The translations under genes were made by a program, and so were the position numbers. DNA of 64,000 nucleotides from Reticulitermes lucifugus. Lineage: Eukaryota; Arthropoda; Insecta; Blattodea; Rhinotermitidae. Each line of letters starts with the position of its first letter. The stretch's first letter is position 1. The stretch is taken from contig JAKCWW010000125.1 in NCBI GenBank assembly GCA_026260175.1, positions 80,561 through 144,560 of the forward strand, given 5' to 3'. Below are positions 47,060 through 56,561 of this stretch, piece after piece. The notes beneath the pieces were generated by a model. That model did not search any database, was not told the origin of the DNA, and saw nothing but the letters and a program-made list of their open reading frames with translations.

Positions 47060-47125
47060 AAGCGTTTCGTGCTTCAAATATTCATCAGGGCTCATCACCG
47101 AGACGTCAAGAAAAAGCAAAAGCAG
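47060..47125 (-). other. hammerhead-ribozyme-like motif 5
   Basis: On the minus strand GACGTC, a short hairpin-like GGTGATGAGCC, CTGATGA, 13 bases and GAAACGC. CTGATGA, GAAAC and an upstream GTC in type III order are all present, with possible stem III pairing of ACGT. Stem II does not pair well, so catalytic folding is doubtful. Confidence 0.35.
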
Positions 47126-47251
47126 TTCTCTTCACTCAGCACTACGATGAAGTGCTTCCAACTGTATGGCATACAGTTCACAATGTACAGCTTGGCCAGA
47201 TTTGTGAGAAGAATAGGTCATACAGCGTCAAATAATTGAGAGTTTACGGGT

Positions 47252-47530
47252 TAACTAACTAACTAACTAAATAAATAAATAAATAACTAATATATCCACG
47301 GAATCGAGTCCTTCCTGAGAAGCTAATATTTTCTCATCTAGTCGAAAACTTCTTCGCGTTTTATGGTACCACAAGGTTCATTACCGTGTTTAAAGGAACC
47401 CGCCACTTGTCCCCATGCTGAGCCACATCAATCTGGTTCACACCCTTCCACATTATTTATCTAAGCTCTATTTTAATATTATCCCCTGATATACGCCTAA
47501 CCATCAATTAACTACATAACACTAACTTAT
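47252..47530 (-). mobile_element. FYGTRR-family retroposon, long copy with tail
   Basis: A (CTAA)n(ATAA)n run at 47252-47290 is the complement of the 3' tail. GAGTCCTTCCTGAGAAGCTA, TTCGCGTTTTATGGTACC and CAAGGTTCATTACCG match the 5280-5397 copy. It then extends into GAACCCGCCACTTGTCCCC and TTTAATATTATCCCC, parts missing from the short copy. The right boundary is approximate and no target duplication was found. Confidence 0.75.
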
Positions 47531-48140
47531 GAAGGGCTCTATGGCAACCTGCTCAAAAAATTTTGACTTATGCTCAAGAAATTTGACTTCTTGACTACAC
47601 CGTTCAGGCAAATAACATGAAAGTAAGGGAAAATTATTTAAGAAAATAAAAATAATGCAAGACTGTTTTACAAGAAAAAAAGAACGTAAAGAAACAAAGC
47701 TGCAAAGTACCAGTCATAGTCATAGAGTCATAAACAAACAGGCTGGACGTTAGATCCCATCGGCATATTCGCATAGTAAATTAAGACAAGGCCATTTCTC
47801 CTTTCTGGCAACGACGCTGCACCTGCACTGGAACTCTTTTTCGATATCTGTTTTGTAACTTACTTTCTTGCGCACGAATATATTATTTATAGTATGTCAC
47901 ATAAGTTTGGCCTTAGCTTCGTTTATTGTTTGTGCTGAAATATAAAGAGACTATCGTTTCAGTTGCCTGAACACGACTCCATTCCTTTAGTCACCTGAAG
48001 TTTATCTTCTGCTGGCAGTTATGTCTGTAACGTCGGGGGGTGGAGGATAACTGCCGTTTGTCCCGATGAATATCACAGTGAAATTTGTTGACTGATCATA
48101 TTGTGGGACTTCCCAGAATATCAGATAATAAGCAATAAAA
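47531..48140. other. no recognisable feature
   Basis: Random frames only. Confidence 0.5.
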
Positions 48141-48396
48141 ATTTTTCTTCATCATGGCTCGACACACACAGTGGCCCAAGGCCTCCTCTATGAGGTTCCT
48201 CGATCACACTCAGACATATGACGGTCGGTAGGACTCCTCTAGACGAGTGATCGAGCCGTTGCAAAGATCTCTGCCTGACCACACACAACACTCACAAGAG
48301 ACAGATATCCATTCCCCCGGCGGGACTCGAACCCGCAATCCCAGCAAGCGAGCGGCCGTAGACCCACGCCTTAGACGGAGCGGCCACTAGGATTGG
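48141..48396 (-). mobile_element. tRNA-derived SINE, family A, copy 2
   Basis: Minus strand: TAGTGGCCGCTCCGTCTAAG (A-box region), GATTGCGGGTTCGAGTCCCG (B box), GATATCTGTCTCTTGTGAG, GAGATCTTTGCAACGG and CACTCGTCTAGAGGAGTCC. It matches the 13393-13651 copy along its length and ends in a short A-rich tail. The anticodon arm is not tRNA-like, so it is a SINE and not a tRNA gene. Confidence 0.85.
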
Positions 48397-49448
48397 TACA
48401 AATACTGTTTAGCGACAAATATTTCAAACTAAAACAAGATCCCTAATGAGTTCTTAGGATAGAGATCTTTCTGTATTCTGGCTTCAAACAAGATCTGTGG
48501 TTTCTCGAAACCGTACGTAGGTGATAAGTGAAGTGCAGGACGTGGTGACAGCAGTGGAAGAGGTGTTCCGCTCACAGTGGTGGTGAGTAACCACCTAGTA
48601 GTTATACAAACTTGTCCCGGGCATGAAACATTTTTCGCAAAGCCATTTTTTAGTAATAAGCAGTCTTATTCGGCAGTTGGATTGTAACTGACATTGCACT
48701 GAAAGCACATACGGTACAAAGCTGGCTGAAGTGATGTGGGCAGGCTGCAGACTAGGAACATAAACAGATAACAGTCCTGCTGCATAGAACTCAGTGGCTA
48801 ATCACAGTAAACCAACTGTTAAAACAGAATAACCGGACCCCTGCTTTGTAAACACCCTTATTTGTGTTAAAACTTCCCCGCAAATTATACACTATAATGC
48901 GCGTACTACCTTGCGTTTTGCGTAAATGAGAAGCACCTCGATTTCACTGACTTGCGCGAAAGGTTGTCTCCGTTGTGGTAGCGGAACCTAAGGTTTCATA
49001 ACCGCTATCACATAATTCTTAGCCACTTCAATACACTTTCTGACTTCACATCCAAAGCCCCAAAGTAATTCTGAATGTTATCATTGCATCTCCTCGATCC
49101 TTCAATGAACATTATACAAGAATTCCCCTACGCAGTTTCTCTGTGTGTTCCTTCTACACCACATTAAACTTCCTCCATTTTCCCATTCTATGACATACTT
49201 ATCTTACTTCCATCTGGTGTACACAGACAAACATTCTTTTCAACTATAACCAATTAAAATGATTCTAGGTGACTCTGTCGATGTTACAAGACATCTGGAA
49301 TCATTTTCTTTTTGGACATTGTACATCGCCCGCAGCTTAATGCGAAAAAGGAAATAAACACTTCCGAGGACCATATCGGTCTCCGTCCTCAGGCAAAACA
49401 GAAATAAAAACACCTACACAATCTCGTCCAATAGGAATAATTATTTTA
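48397..49448. other. no recognisable feature
   Basis: Random frames only. Confidence 0.5.
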
Positions 49449-49984
49449 AACACCTGGGCTAATTTTTAGGAGCGTTCGCGAAATTGCGAAAAGCGACTAT
49501 TAGTCTCGTCATGTCTGTCTGTCTATCCGTCCGTCCTTCCGCATAAAACAACTCGGCTCCTACTGAAAAGTTTTTCATGATATTTGAGAATCTTTCCAAA
49601 ATCTGTCCAGAAAATTCAAGTTTTATTATAATCTGTCAAGATAACGGGCACTTTACACGAAGACCTACGTATTTGTATAATAACATCTTGCTGAATTCTT
49701 CTTAGAATGAGAAATGTATCAGACACAAGTTGTAAAAAAAAATTAAAACACATTTTATGTTCAATAATATTTTCCCAAAATCGTACCCTTTTTGAGATAA
49801 TGTGGAAAAATTTGGTAGAGCGTGTCAGGCCACAGACGACAATATTTTGCATACTTTTTGCGTGCTGGATAAGTAAGGCTACAGACACTCACTCAGATTA
49901 TATAATACTTACTGCTTTTCCACGGCAACAATGTTTATGAGAACGCGCCCCAATGTTACGTTATACGTAAATTGCCTGTCTTGT
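49449..49984 (+). repeat. unclassified ~530-bp interspersed repeat, copy 1
   Basis: It begins near TTTTTAGGAGCG and runs through CGACTATTAGTCTCGTCATG, a GTCT/GTCC patch, CAACTCGGCTCCTACTGAAA, TTCTTCTTAGAATGAGAAAT, TTTTGAGATAATGTGG and CCACGGCAACAATG to AATTGCCTGTCTT. The same blocks in the same order lie inverted at 56352-55822. I see no terminal inverted repeat, transposase or reverse transcriptase. The 90- and 77-codon frames across it are shadows. Confidence 0.85.
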
Positions 49985-51914
49985 TAGTAGTAGTTTTAAT
50001 TATTATTAGTATTGACCCCCGACCACTATTGAAGTCCAAAAAAGAAATAATTCAGAATTTTCAGATTATTCTAAATTAAAGTCTAACGGATTTCGAAGTC
50101 ATACACTGAATATTATTGACTACCTCGTTCATTATATTTATGGTCCATAGAATGAAGGTTACATAACATTCAACTGTGACAAAATCGAATTTAATATTTG
50201 TATACAAAAACAATCACAGTTATTTGGTAATTTGCCGGTGAGTTAAATGTTCATTCACGTACTTATTTATGTTATTAACGTAACGTGTTCATTGCTTAGT
50301 CTGTCAGTAATACTGGACTGGACACTGGCTAATAAAATTACCTCTGGCTATTTCCCCATCCGAAGAAGTTTCAGTCACTGGCTATACTCAAATTAAAAGT
50401 GACACATTTGTTTCAAATTCTGGAAATGAAGAATGTCTCTCCTCTCTCAAAAAAAGTGGGAAAAAGGGTTTTTACTCTTTACACTTTTCACTGGAGATTC
50501 TTTACTGGAATGTGAAGGCAGACAAGTACTGTGTGTGATGTGGTGGGATGGGGTGAAAGGTCTTAATTACGAACCTGTCGTATCCTAGACAGGTAGAGTG
50601 GAACAAAAATTATGGGGACAGTTGAACTACGATATTGGGTCAAGATTAATGAAACAAGCACTCTAAAGCTTGCGATTTCATGGACCTATCTCTTAGTTGG
50701 ATTTTGACCACAGTTTTCTGCATATCTTCTGTCAAATACACAGTAACCAGGAGAGTGAGATATATTACCTGAAATTTTTAACACGAATATTTCACCCGAG
50801 CACAATTTCTGTAGTTTTGCCTTAAGTGCAGTCTAAATGCTGTCATACCTTGTAACACATATATCATAGTGAAAGATTAACATCACGTTAAAATTCTAGA
50901 ACTCCATTGCTCTCTTTAATGAAAGGCTAAATGTGTATAAGGAACGATGAAATTCCAATATTGTTCACCTACGGTTGGCCTTTGAATATCGGCCTAAATG
51001 TGATTTAACTTGCCGTATTTTTAAGTACCACGTTTCACTTACTGATGTTTACAGTTTGTCACTTTAGGTTCATTTTACGATAAAGACTTATTATTCCTCA
51101 GATACATTTTTTATTCTGTCTCTGCGTTCGACTGGATTTCAATTTATAATTAGTTAACAAAGAATCTAAAGCAGCAAATAAAAGGTCTAGATGAAAACAA
51201 AACGCTGAAAAAGAAGAAGACGCTACATTGATAGACCGAAGAAGAGAATATGTCACCAAATTATAGATGAAAAGGACTGATCCACTGTGTATAATAAAAT
51301 TTCCGTGCTTTTTTTAGGGTTTAATGATACTTTGCACATCATCGATGTTATTGGAAAAGAGAAGCTTATTTATTTTATTTGTTAACTGACTAGATATGCT
51401 GGCTACATAAGGAAATAACCTATTGTGGGAAAGCGATAAAGTCTGTATAAACTATACCGTAAAGACGAAAGTTCAAAATAGCAGTTAAAATGATATTTAA
51501 TCAGTCAGTAAATCTAGAATCTAAGAAATTATATGAAAGGATCTCAAAAAAGAGAAAAAGTTAACAAGGTACAACAAGGAAGGGAAAAACAAATGGAAAA
51601 GGAGAGAAATGTAACAAAGGGAATAGCCGTTAAGAAGTGACACTGTGCAGAACTCGCAGCTGCCGAGAATGTGACAGTTACGTCACGAGATCCATATACT
51701 CGCACTTAAACAGACCACACATTTAGCCTCTTTCTCTCAGACCCTGATTCTTTCCTATGTACTGCTGAGAGTGATGGAAAAGGGCAATTTAACAAAATGT
51801 CTTCAAAGCACGCCGCTCTCTCGACCAAATGCACGAACACTATGGCCGAAGTACTTATCATATTCATATTGCTGGAAATCGGATAAATCGAGATAACTCT
51901 GGCTGTAATTTCAT
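49985..51914. other. no recognisable feature
   Basis: AT-rich, with a purine-rich patch near 51530-51620. Confidence 0.5.
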
Positions 51915-52096
51915 TCGTAGTGTCATGATGTTCTTATACTTTGTAGCGGACTGATACTATCTTAACTTGTAGTGTCGCGGTAGTCTTCATTTTTAGTGTC
52001 GCGATACTGTCTTCATTCTTAGTGTACCGGTACTCTCTTAATTTGCAGTGTCGCGGTAGTGCCTTCAATTGAATGTCGTGGATCTCTCTTCATCTC
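51915..52096. repeat. 26-bp minisatellite, seven units
   Basis: Seven consecutive 26-bp units (exactly 182 bp) with consensus near TTAGTGTCGCGGTACTCTCT plus TCATTT. Units differ at several positions each, and the outer ones are the most diverged. It lies six bases left of the 49-bp array. Confidence 0.88.
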
Positions 52097-52102
52097 GTAG
52101 GA

Positions 52103-52347
52103 GTAGACAAAGGAACAGCAGCAACATAACTATGTAAGGAAGTGTGTGCCAGTAGACAAAGGAACAGCAGCAACATAACTATGTAAGGAAGTGTGTGCCA
52201 GTAGACAAAGGAACAGCAGCAACATAACTATGTAAGGAAGTGTGTGTCAGTAGACAAACGAACAGCAGCAACATAACTATGTAAGGAAGTGTGTGCCAGT
52301 AGACAAACGAACAGCAGCAACATAACTATGTAAGGAAGTGTGTGCCA
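52103..52347. repeat. 49-bp minisatellite, five units
   Basis: Five direct units start at 52103, 52152, 52201, 52250 and 52299. Each opens GTAGACAAA and contains GGAACAGCAGCAACATAACT or CGAACAGCAGC. Units 1-3 carry CAAAGG and units 4-5 CAAACG; unit 3 alone ends GTGTGTCA. The near identity shows a recent expansion. The unit length is not a multiple of three and no frame runs through it. Confidence 0.96.
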
Positions 52348-52366
52348 CTTCTAAAGTCTTTCGAAG

Positions 52367-52678
52367 TCACAAGCAGTTCCAGCGCGATAGAGAAGTAACC
52401 TGCCTAGCACGGATCACAATGTTTGTGAAGTGATATTCGCTCAGCCGCGCAATGAATTGCCTGTCTTTTATGGAAAAGTCAGTTTTAATACCGTGTTCAC
52501 ATTGGCCATAATTCTGAGCCAACTCTCCACATATCCAAACCCTATATGTTATATTTACATTCATATTTAATATTTTCCTCCCGTAGAAGCTTAGTTCTCT
52601 CAATTTGTCTCTGCCCTTTAGAATGTTGTATGTGTTTCCCCTCACATTCATGCTTCCTACGTATAAATCCCCCTTCAC
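52367..52678 (-). CDS. 103-codon ORF of unknown nature, probably repeat-derived
   Basis: A minus-strand frame from ATG at 52678 reads MKGDLYVGSMNVRGNTY, then YRVWICGELAQNYGQCEHGI, then SIKDRQFIARLSEY. The amino acid mix is normal and not low-complexity. The CEHG, SIK, R-x-F-x-x-x-L-S-Y spacing reminds me of peptides from insect interspersed repeats, but I cannot name the family. It ends just beside the 49-bp minisatellite. No splice sites or homologous copy were identified here. I consider it more likely a TE remnant or chance frame than a host gene. Confidence 0.25.
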   Translation of the reverse strand: MKGDLYVGSMNVRGNTYNILKGRDKLRELSFYGRKILNMNVNITYRVWICGELAQNYGQCEHGIKTDFSIKDRQFIARLSEYHFTNIVIRARQVTSLSRWNCL

Positions 52679-52779
52679 TTGCCTTTATTTAATGCCATAT
52701 TATTTGTTGAAGATTACCAATTGTAAAGCTCCGTAATGCAACCGCTTATTGTAATTTAATTAATTACTGCAGCATTACC

Positions 52780-53265
52780 CTTATTCAGAAAGGACTAGCT
52801 CCTCAGCTAGTCGAGAAATTCCCTACATTTCATGGAAGCCGAATATCCAATTCTAAGTTTACAAGAAACTGCAAGTGTCTCTATCCTCAGACAGACGAAT
52901 TCAGTCGACAACCTCACATTCTATTTATTTAGGACCATTTTTAATAATTATCCCCTCCAAGTGGTCTCCTCACTTCAGTTCTTCTCACCAAAATCCTCTA
53001 AGCCTTCTCTTCTAGTTCACGCATATCACATATCTCGCTAGTCTCATCCGCATTGATTTGATCACCCCACTAATAACTGACGACGAGAACAAACTATGAA
53101 GCTCTCCATTCTGTCATTTTATCTAGCCTTCTGTCCCATCCTCCCTTTTAGGTCCAAATATTTCTCTCAGCACAATTGTCCGGAACATCCTCTCTCGTCT
53201 CGTATGTTCTTCCCTCAAACTTAGAGACCAAGTTGCACGCCAATAAAAGAGACAAAATTATACTT
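52780..53265 (-). mobile_element. FYGTRR-family retroposon, longest copy
   Basis: The plus strand gives decayed pieces of the family's antisense peptide in order: LVEKFPTFHGS-like at about 52805, CKCLYPQTDEFSRQPHI, SGLLTSVLLTKIL, SLLVHAYHIS, then FCPILPFRSKYFSQH and PIKETKLYF. This extends the family about 370 bp beyond the 5280-5397 copy. Orientation is inferred from the tails of the copies at 5280 and 47252. No target duplication was found. Confidence 0.65.
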
Positions 53266-53429
53266 TTCGCATTTTAATTTGTAAATTTTCAATTTGAATA
53301 AGAAAGGACAAAGACTCTAAGGCCAATTGTGGCAAGCATTTCCCGAATTTAATTTGTTATTAATTTTTTTTGTGAAAGAAATTTTGATTTGTTACTTTCA
53401 TTAGCACATATACATGTCAATTACGTAGG

Positions 53430-53860
53430 TTCAATCTTGAGGCAGGCTCAGGAATTGACCTCTGGCCCCATTGTGGCTGCTAAGACTAGGTTATTGTCCT
53501 TTAACAGTGTAAAATCCAGGGTGATTACTGGATTCAACATCCTGAGAAGGCATCTCTACATAATGGGGCTGATAGAGAATCCTTAGTGTAGGAAGTACGA
53601 GACAGAGGAAGAAACCTCAGCTCACGTTTTGTGTAGGCCACACTTAGACATCACTATCTGGGCTATTTTTTTCTGAACCCCCAGGATGTTACAAATATGG
53701 GCCTGGGAGCAATCTAGAACTTTATTAAGAGGACTGGGCTCCCAAGAATCGGATTCTAGTTCTAGGGGCACAAAGGCCTGTAAATAACGCCTAAATGCAT
53801 CGGGATCGATGAGGGATCGAAAACCCACTATTTATTCATTTATTCAATCACAATCTTAGT
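53430..53860 (+). mobile_element. LINE ORF2 carboxy end (HLYIMGLI family) with 3' tail
   Basis: The frame reads SRVITGFNILRRHLYIMGLI, ENP, a stop, CRKYETEEETSAHVLCRPH, then across shifts FF-TPRMLQIWAWEQSRTLLR and GTKACK. This matches the end of an R1/I-group LINE reverse transcriptase (V-x-G-x-L-T-G-H-N-x-L-R-R-H-L-x-I-M-G-L, then C-R-x-C-G-x-E-E-E-T-S-x-H-x-L-C). The cysteine finger is partly lost: Tyr stands where the second Cys is expected. A TTTATTCATTTATTCAATCA tail ends it near 53850. The catalytic part is absent. Confidence 0.82.
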
Positions 53861-55294
53861 AACATTGATACCCTTATAAAGTTCTCTTTATCATCACGAA
53901 AGGCAATTGTTAGATAGACCACAGTGAATACCGTACATCATAATTACTTAGCATTCATCACTGAATTACACCGTTCCAATTACCTCATTTTGAAACAAGC
54001 GTTGATTCAAAAATATGAATCATTGACTCGGCCTATCTTTTCGGGATTCCACGTAGGAAATCAAGTATTTATCAGTCTGACAAATGTGCTTTAATTATTG
54101 GGATGGTGACCTTCTTTTAAGAGAGACGTTGTTTGACGGTCCTACTTTGGTATAAATACATGTAACTCCAAAAGTTATTTATAAAAGAGCCGTAAATTTG
54201 CGAGCCTACAAACTGTATAAATGCGAGCGTTGAATTTGCATGAAATATGTTCAACGTGCATTTCCAGTGTCACGAAGTACATTTTAAATCATTGCAAGTT
54301 TCAAGAACATGATGTATCAGCGAACACATAATGCAGTAACAGTTTAGTTTAATGTAAAATGGGGCTGCAATTTGCGATAATTTAAAACACGGCTAACTCT
54401 GTTTCGCTTTATAGCACAATATTGCTTCCAAAGGCATTGTTGATGACAGAGCTGTAAAAATTATATGGCTACTTTTCTTTTTCCCACGCGCTTGCAGAAT
54501 GTAAAGTATATGACCAAAAACACAACTCTGTATATGACAGGGTACGAAAGTAAGGTAATGGAGCCTCGCCCAGTTATTAGTCAAACGAAATAATATATGC
54601 CGTCTAGCATCATTTAAGGAATACTTAGCGGACATGAATTATGTACCTCTTACTACCCAAATGTTAAGGTTTATCCGTCCTCACAAGTGAAATTAACTCT
54701 ACATGAAAGCACATTAATGAAAGTTTAGTAAAAAAGTGTATAATTCAATTCAAAATTTGATCAAAGTGTACAGCAAAGACTACAGCCTTCAACGTGCAGA
54801 AATGTGTGAAATGGACAATCGACTGAAAAAATTTTGTTAATGAAAATTTGTTATGTATAAAACAACATTTTTCTTGCAACTCTGAGCGCAGCGTTGTCCA
54901 AAGCTTAGTTTATTCAAATCGGTTTCGATAAATCCCGGTCTGGGAGCAGAATAACTATCTCATAATATTCGCTAGGCTAAGTTCGTGCACATAAGAGAAA
55001 CAGCAAGAATCACAATTGTATTAATGTAACATTTATATTAAAATAATGCATTTTTGAAAATAAAGATTTTTTACCGTGTTATTAAGGAGACGGTAATAAA
55101 ATGTGGGACATATCGACATAAAAGGAAATGTCCCAATACGAATTTATCTTCGTACACAATAACAAATTCGCTAGCAGGCAAAAAGAAAATGTTATAATGA
55201 ACTGTTGGAGAGGAGAAGGGGTGAAAAGGATGGTCAAAGAAGAAGTATTAAAGGTATCAGGTTAGCGTTACCTATTTACATAATTTAGTAGAAT
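53861..55294. other. no recognisable feature
   Basis: AT-rich, random frames. Confidence 0.5.
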
Positions 55295-55446
55295 TTAATA
55301 TAAAAGCTGCCACTGTCTAAGCATAATACCCTGAAGGTGTCCAGAAGAAGTAGAAGTTCGGAGTATGCATCCCAGATCTCGGTGCCACATAGAGGTGAGT
55401 TGCACGGAGCCTGTCTTGACCCAAGCAAAGAACCTACAGTACTCAC

Positions 55447-55533
55447 TAAATGAGTAGATGATAGGGTCCAAACATCGATTTAAATATGGAGGAAAAATGA
55501 CCATCGCATCAGGAAGCGAGACACTGTTGTCCA
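55447..55533 (-). CDS. candidate exon resembling GPCR transmembrane segment 7
   Basis: Within a minus-strand frame (55549-55295) the stretch SLPDAMVIFPPYLNRCLDPI and IYSF fits a class A GPCR seventh transmembrane segment: Asn four residues before the (N/D)PxxY motif, Cys, Leu, then DPIIY. Right after the codon for Phe the minus strand has A|GTGAGT, a consensus 5' splice site (exon end 55447). Exons ending just after NPxxY are common in insect GPCRs. Against it, no good 3' splice site is visible upstream (an in-frame stop precedes ATG at 55552-55550), no exon with earlier segments was found, and Arg instead of Ser after the Asn is unusual. It could be an exon of a large-intron gene, a pseudo-exon or chance. 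Confidence 0.3.
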
Positions 55534-55821
55534 CCCTCATACAAACCATTTACTGACAGCAATCCCTTTACTCGTTCGAGAAGGAAGCTGTCATTTCCGT
55601 ACAATTATTCGTGCATGATTCACGCTGGCAGCATAGAGTGCATTAGCAGCCCATTTCTGACACATTGACCTTTAAGGAGCTATGAATTGAACAGCATTAA
55701 ACACTTTGCTTGATATGTCATCGTCACAGTAAAACCAATTGATACTGTGTTGAAACTGCGTGATAGCTAAATTGAGAAAAAGCGATATGGATTATACAAA
55801 TCCTTTTATATAACAAAAAAA
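55534..55821. other. no recognisable feature
   Basis: Nothing seen. Confidence 0.45.
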
Positions 55822-56352
55822 AAGACAGGCAATGTACGCATAAAAGTAACATTGAGGCGCTGTATCTTGACCATTGTTGCCGTGGAAAAGTAATAAGTAC
55901 GAGTATTACATATTCTGAGTGTGTGTCTGCAGCCTTAGTTAGCCAGAGTGTACAGCGCATGCGCCGTATTATATCGTCCACTGTGGCTTGTCTGGCTCTA
56001 CCGTATTTTTCCGCATTATCTCATAAATGGCACGATTTTCGGGAAAAGCTTATTGAACATAAAACGTGTATTTTGATTTCCTCTACAAATTTTGTCTGAA
56101 ATATTTCTCATTCTAAGAAGAATTCAGCGAGATGTCATACATATACTTAGGTCTTAGTGTAAAGTACCCGTTATTCTTCTCAGATTTTAATGAAACTTGA
56201 ATTTTCTTGACAGAATTTCGAAAAATACTCAAATGCCAAATATCATTAAAATCCGTCCAGTGGGAGCTGAGTTGTTCCATGCGGACAGACGAAGAGATGA
56301 ACAGACATGACGAAACTAATAGTCGTTGTTGCGCAATTTTTAGAACAAGCCT
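55822..56352 (-). repeat. unclassified ~530-bp interspersed repeat, copy 2 (inverted)
   Basis: Read on the minus strand: CGACTATTAGTTTCGTCATG, CGTCTGTCCGCATGGAACAA, CTCAGCTCCCACTGG, TTCTTCTTAGAATGAGAAAT, TTATGAGATAATGCGG, CCACGGCAACAATGG and ACATTGCCTGTCTT. It matches the copy at 49449-49984 throughout, about 6 kb away in inverted orientation. Confidence 0.85.
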
Positions 56353-56445
56353 AAAAAGCCGGAAAAGGGACTGGCAAATAACAGTCGTTCCGAAATGAGA
56401 AAAACATCGCCCCTAACGTTTTAAAGGAAGCCAGCTGCTGGGGTT

Positions 56446-56561
56446 ATATATACAGAGTGGCGCAAAAGTCACTTGACACGGCCTTTCTGTTGTTACAAAT
56501 CGAGCTTCAAGCGACTTTGCGCCATTCAGTTTCCATATATATATATATATATATATATATA
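56446..56561. mobile_element. short hairpin MITE (GTGGCGCAAAAGTC) followed by (TA)n
   Basis: GTGGCGCAAAAGTCACTTGA (56457-56476) and TCAAGCGACTTTGCGCCATTC (56507-56527) are inverted copies around a 30-base loop. TATA lies to the left and a (TA)n run (56534-56561) to the right, as expected of a small mariner-type MITE inserted at TA. It is too small to encode anything. Confidence 0.6.

Noticed and set aside
46792-47235. 147-codon plus frame as a host gene
   Set aside because: Overlaps a hammerhead-like repeat motif, no domain, no splice evidence.
48318-48396. tRNA gene on the minus strand
   Set aside because: Same SINE family as 13385-13659.
52103-52347. Protein-coding tandem repeat
   Set aside because: 49-bp unit breaks the frame at each repeat and no frame stays open.
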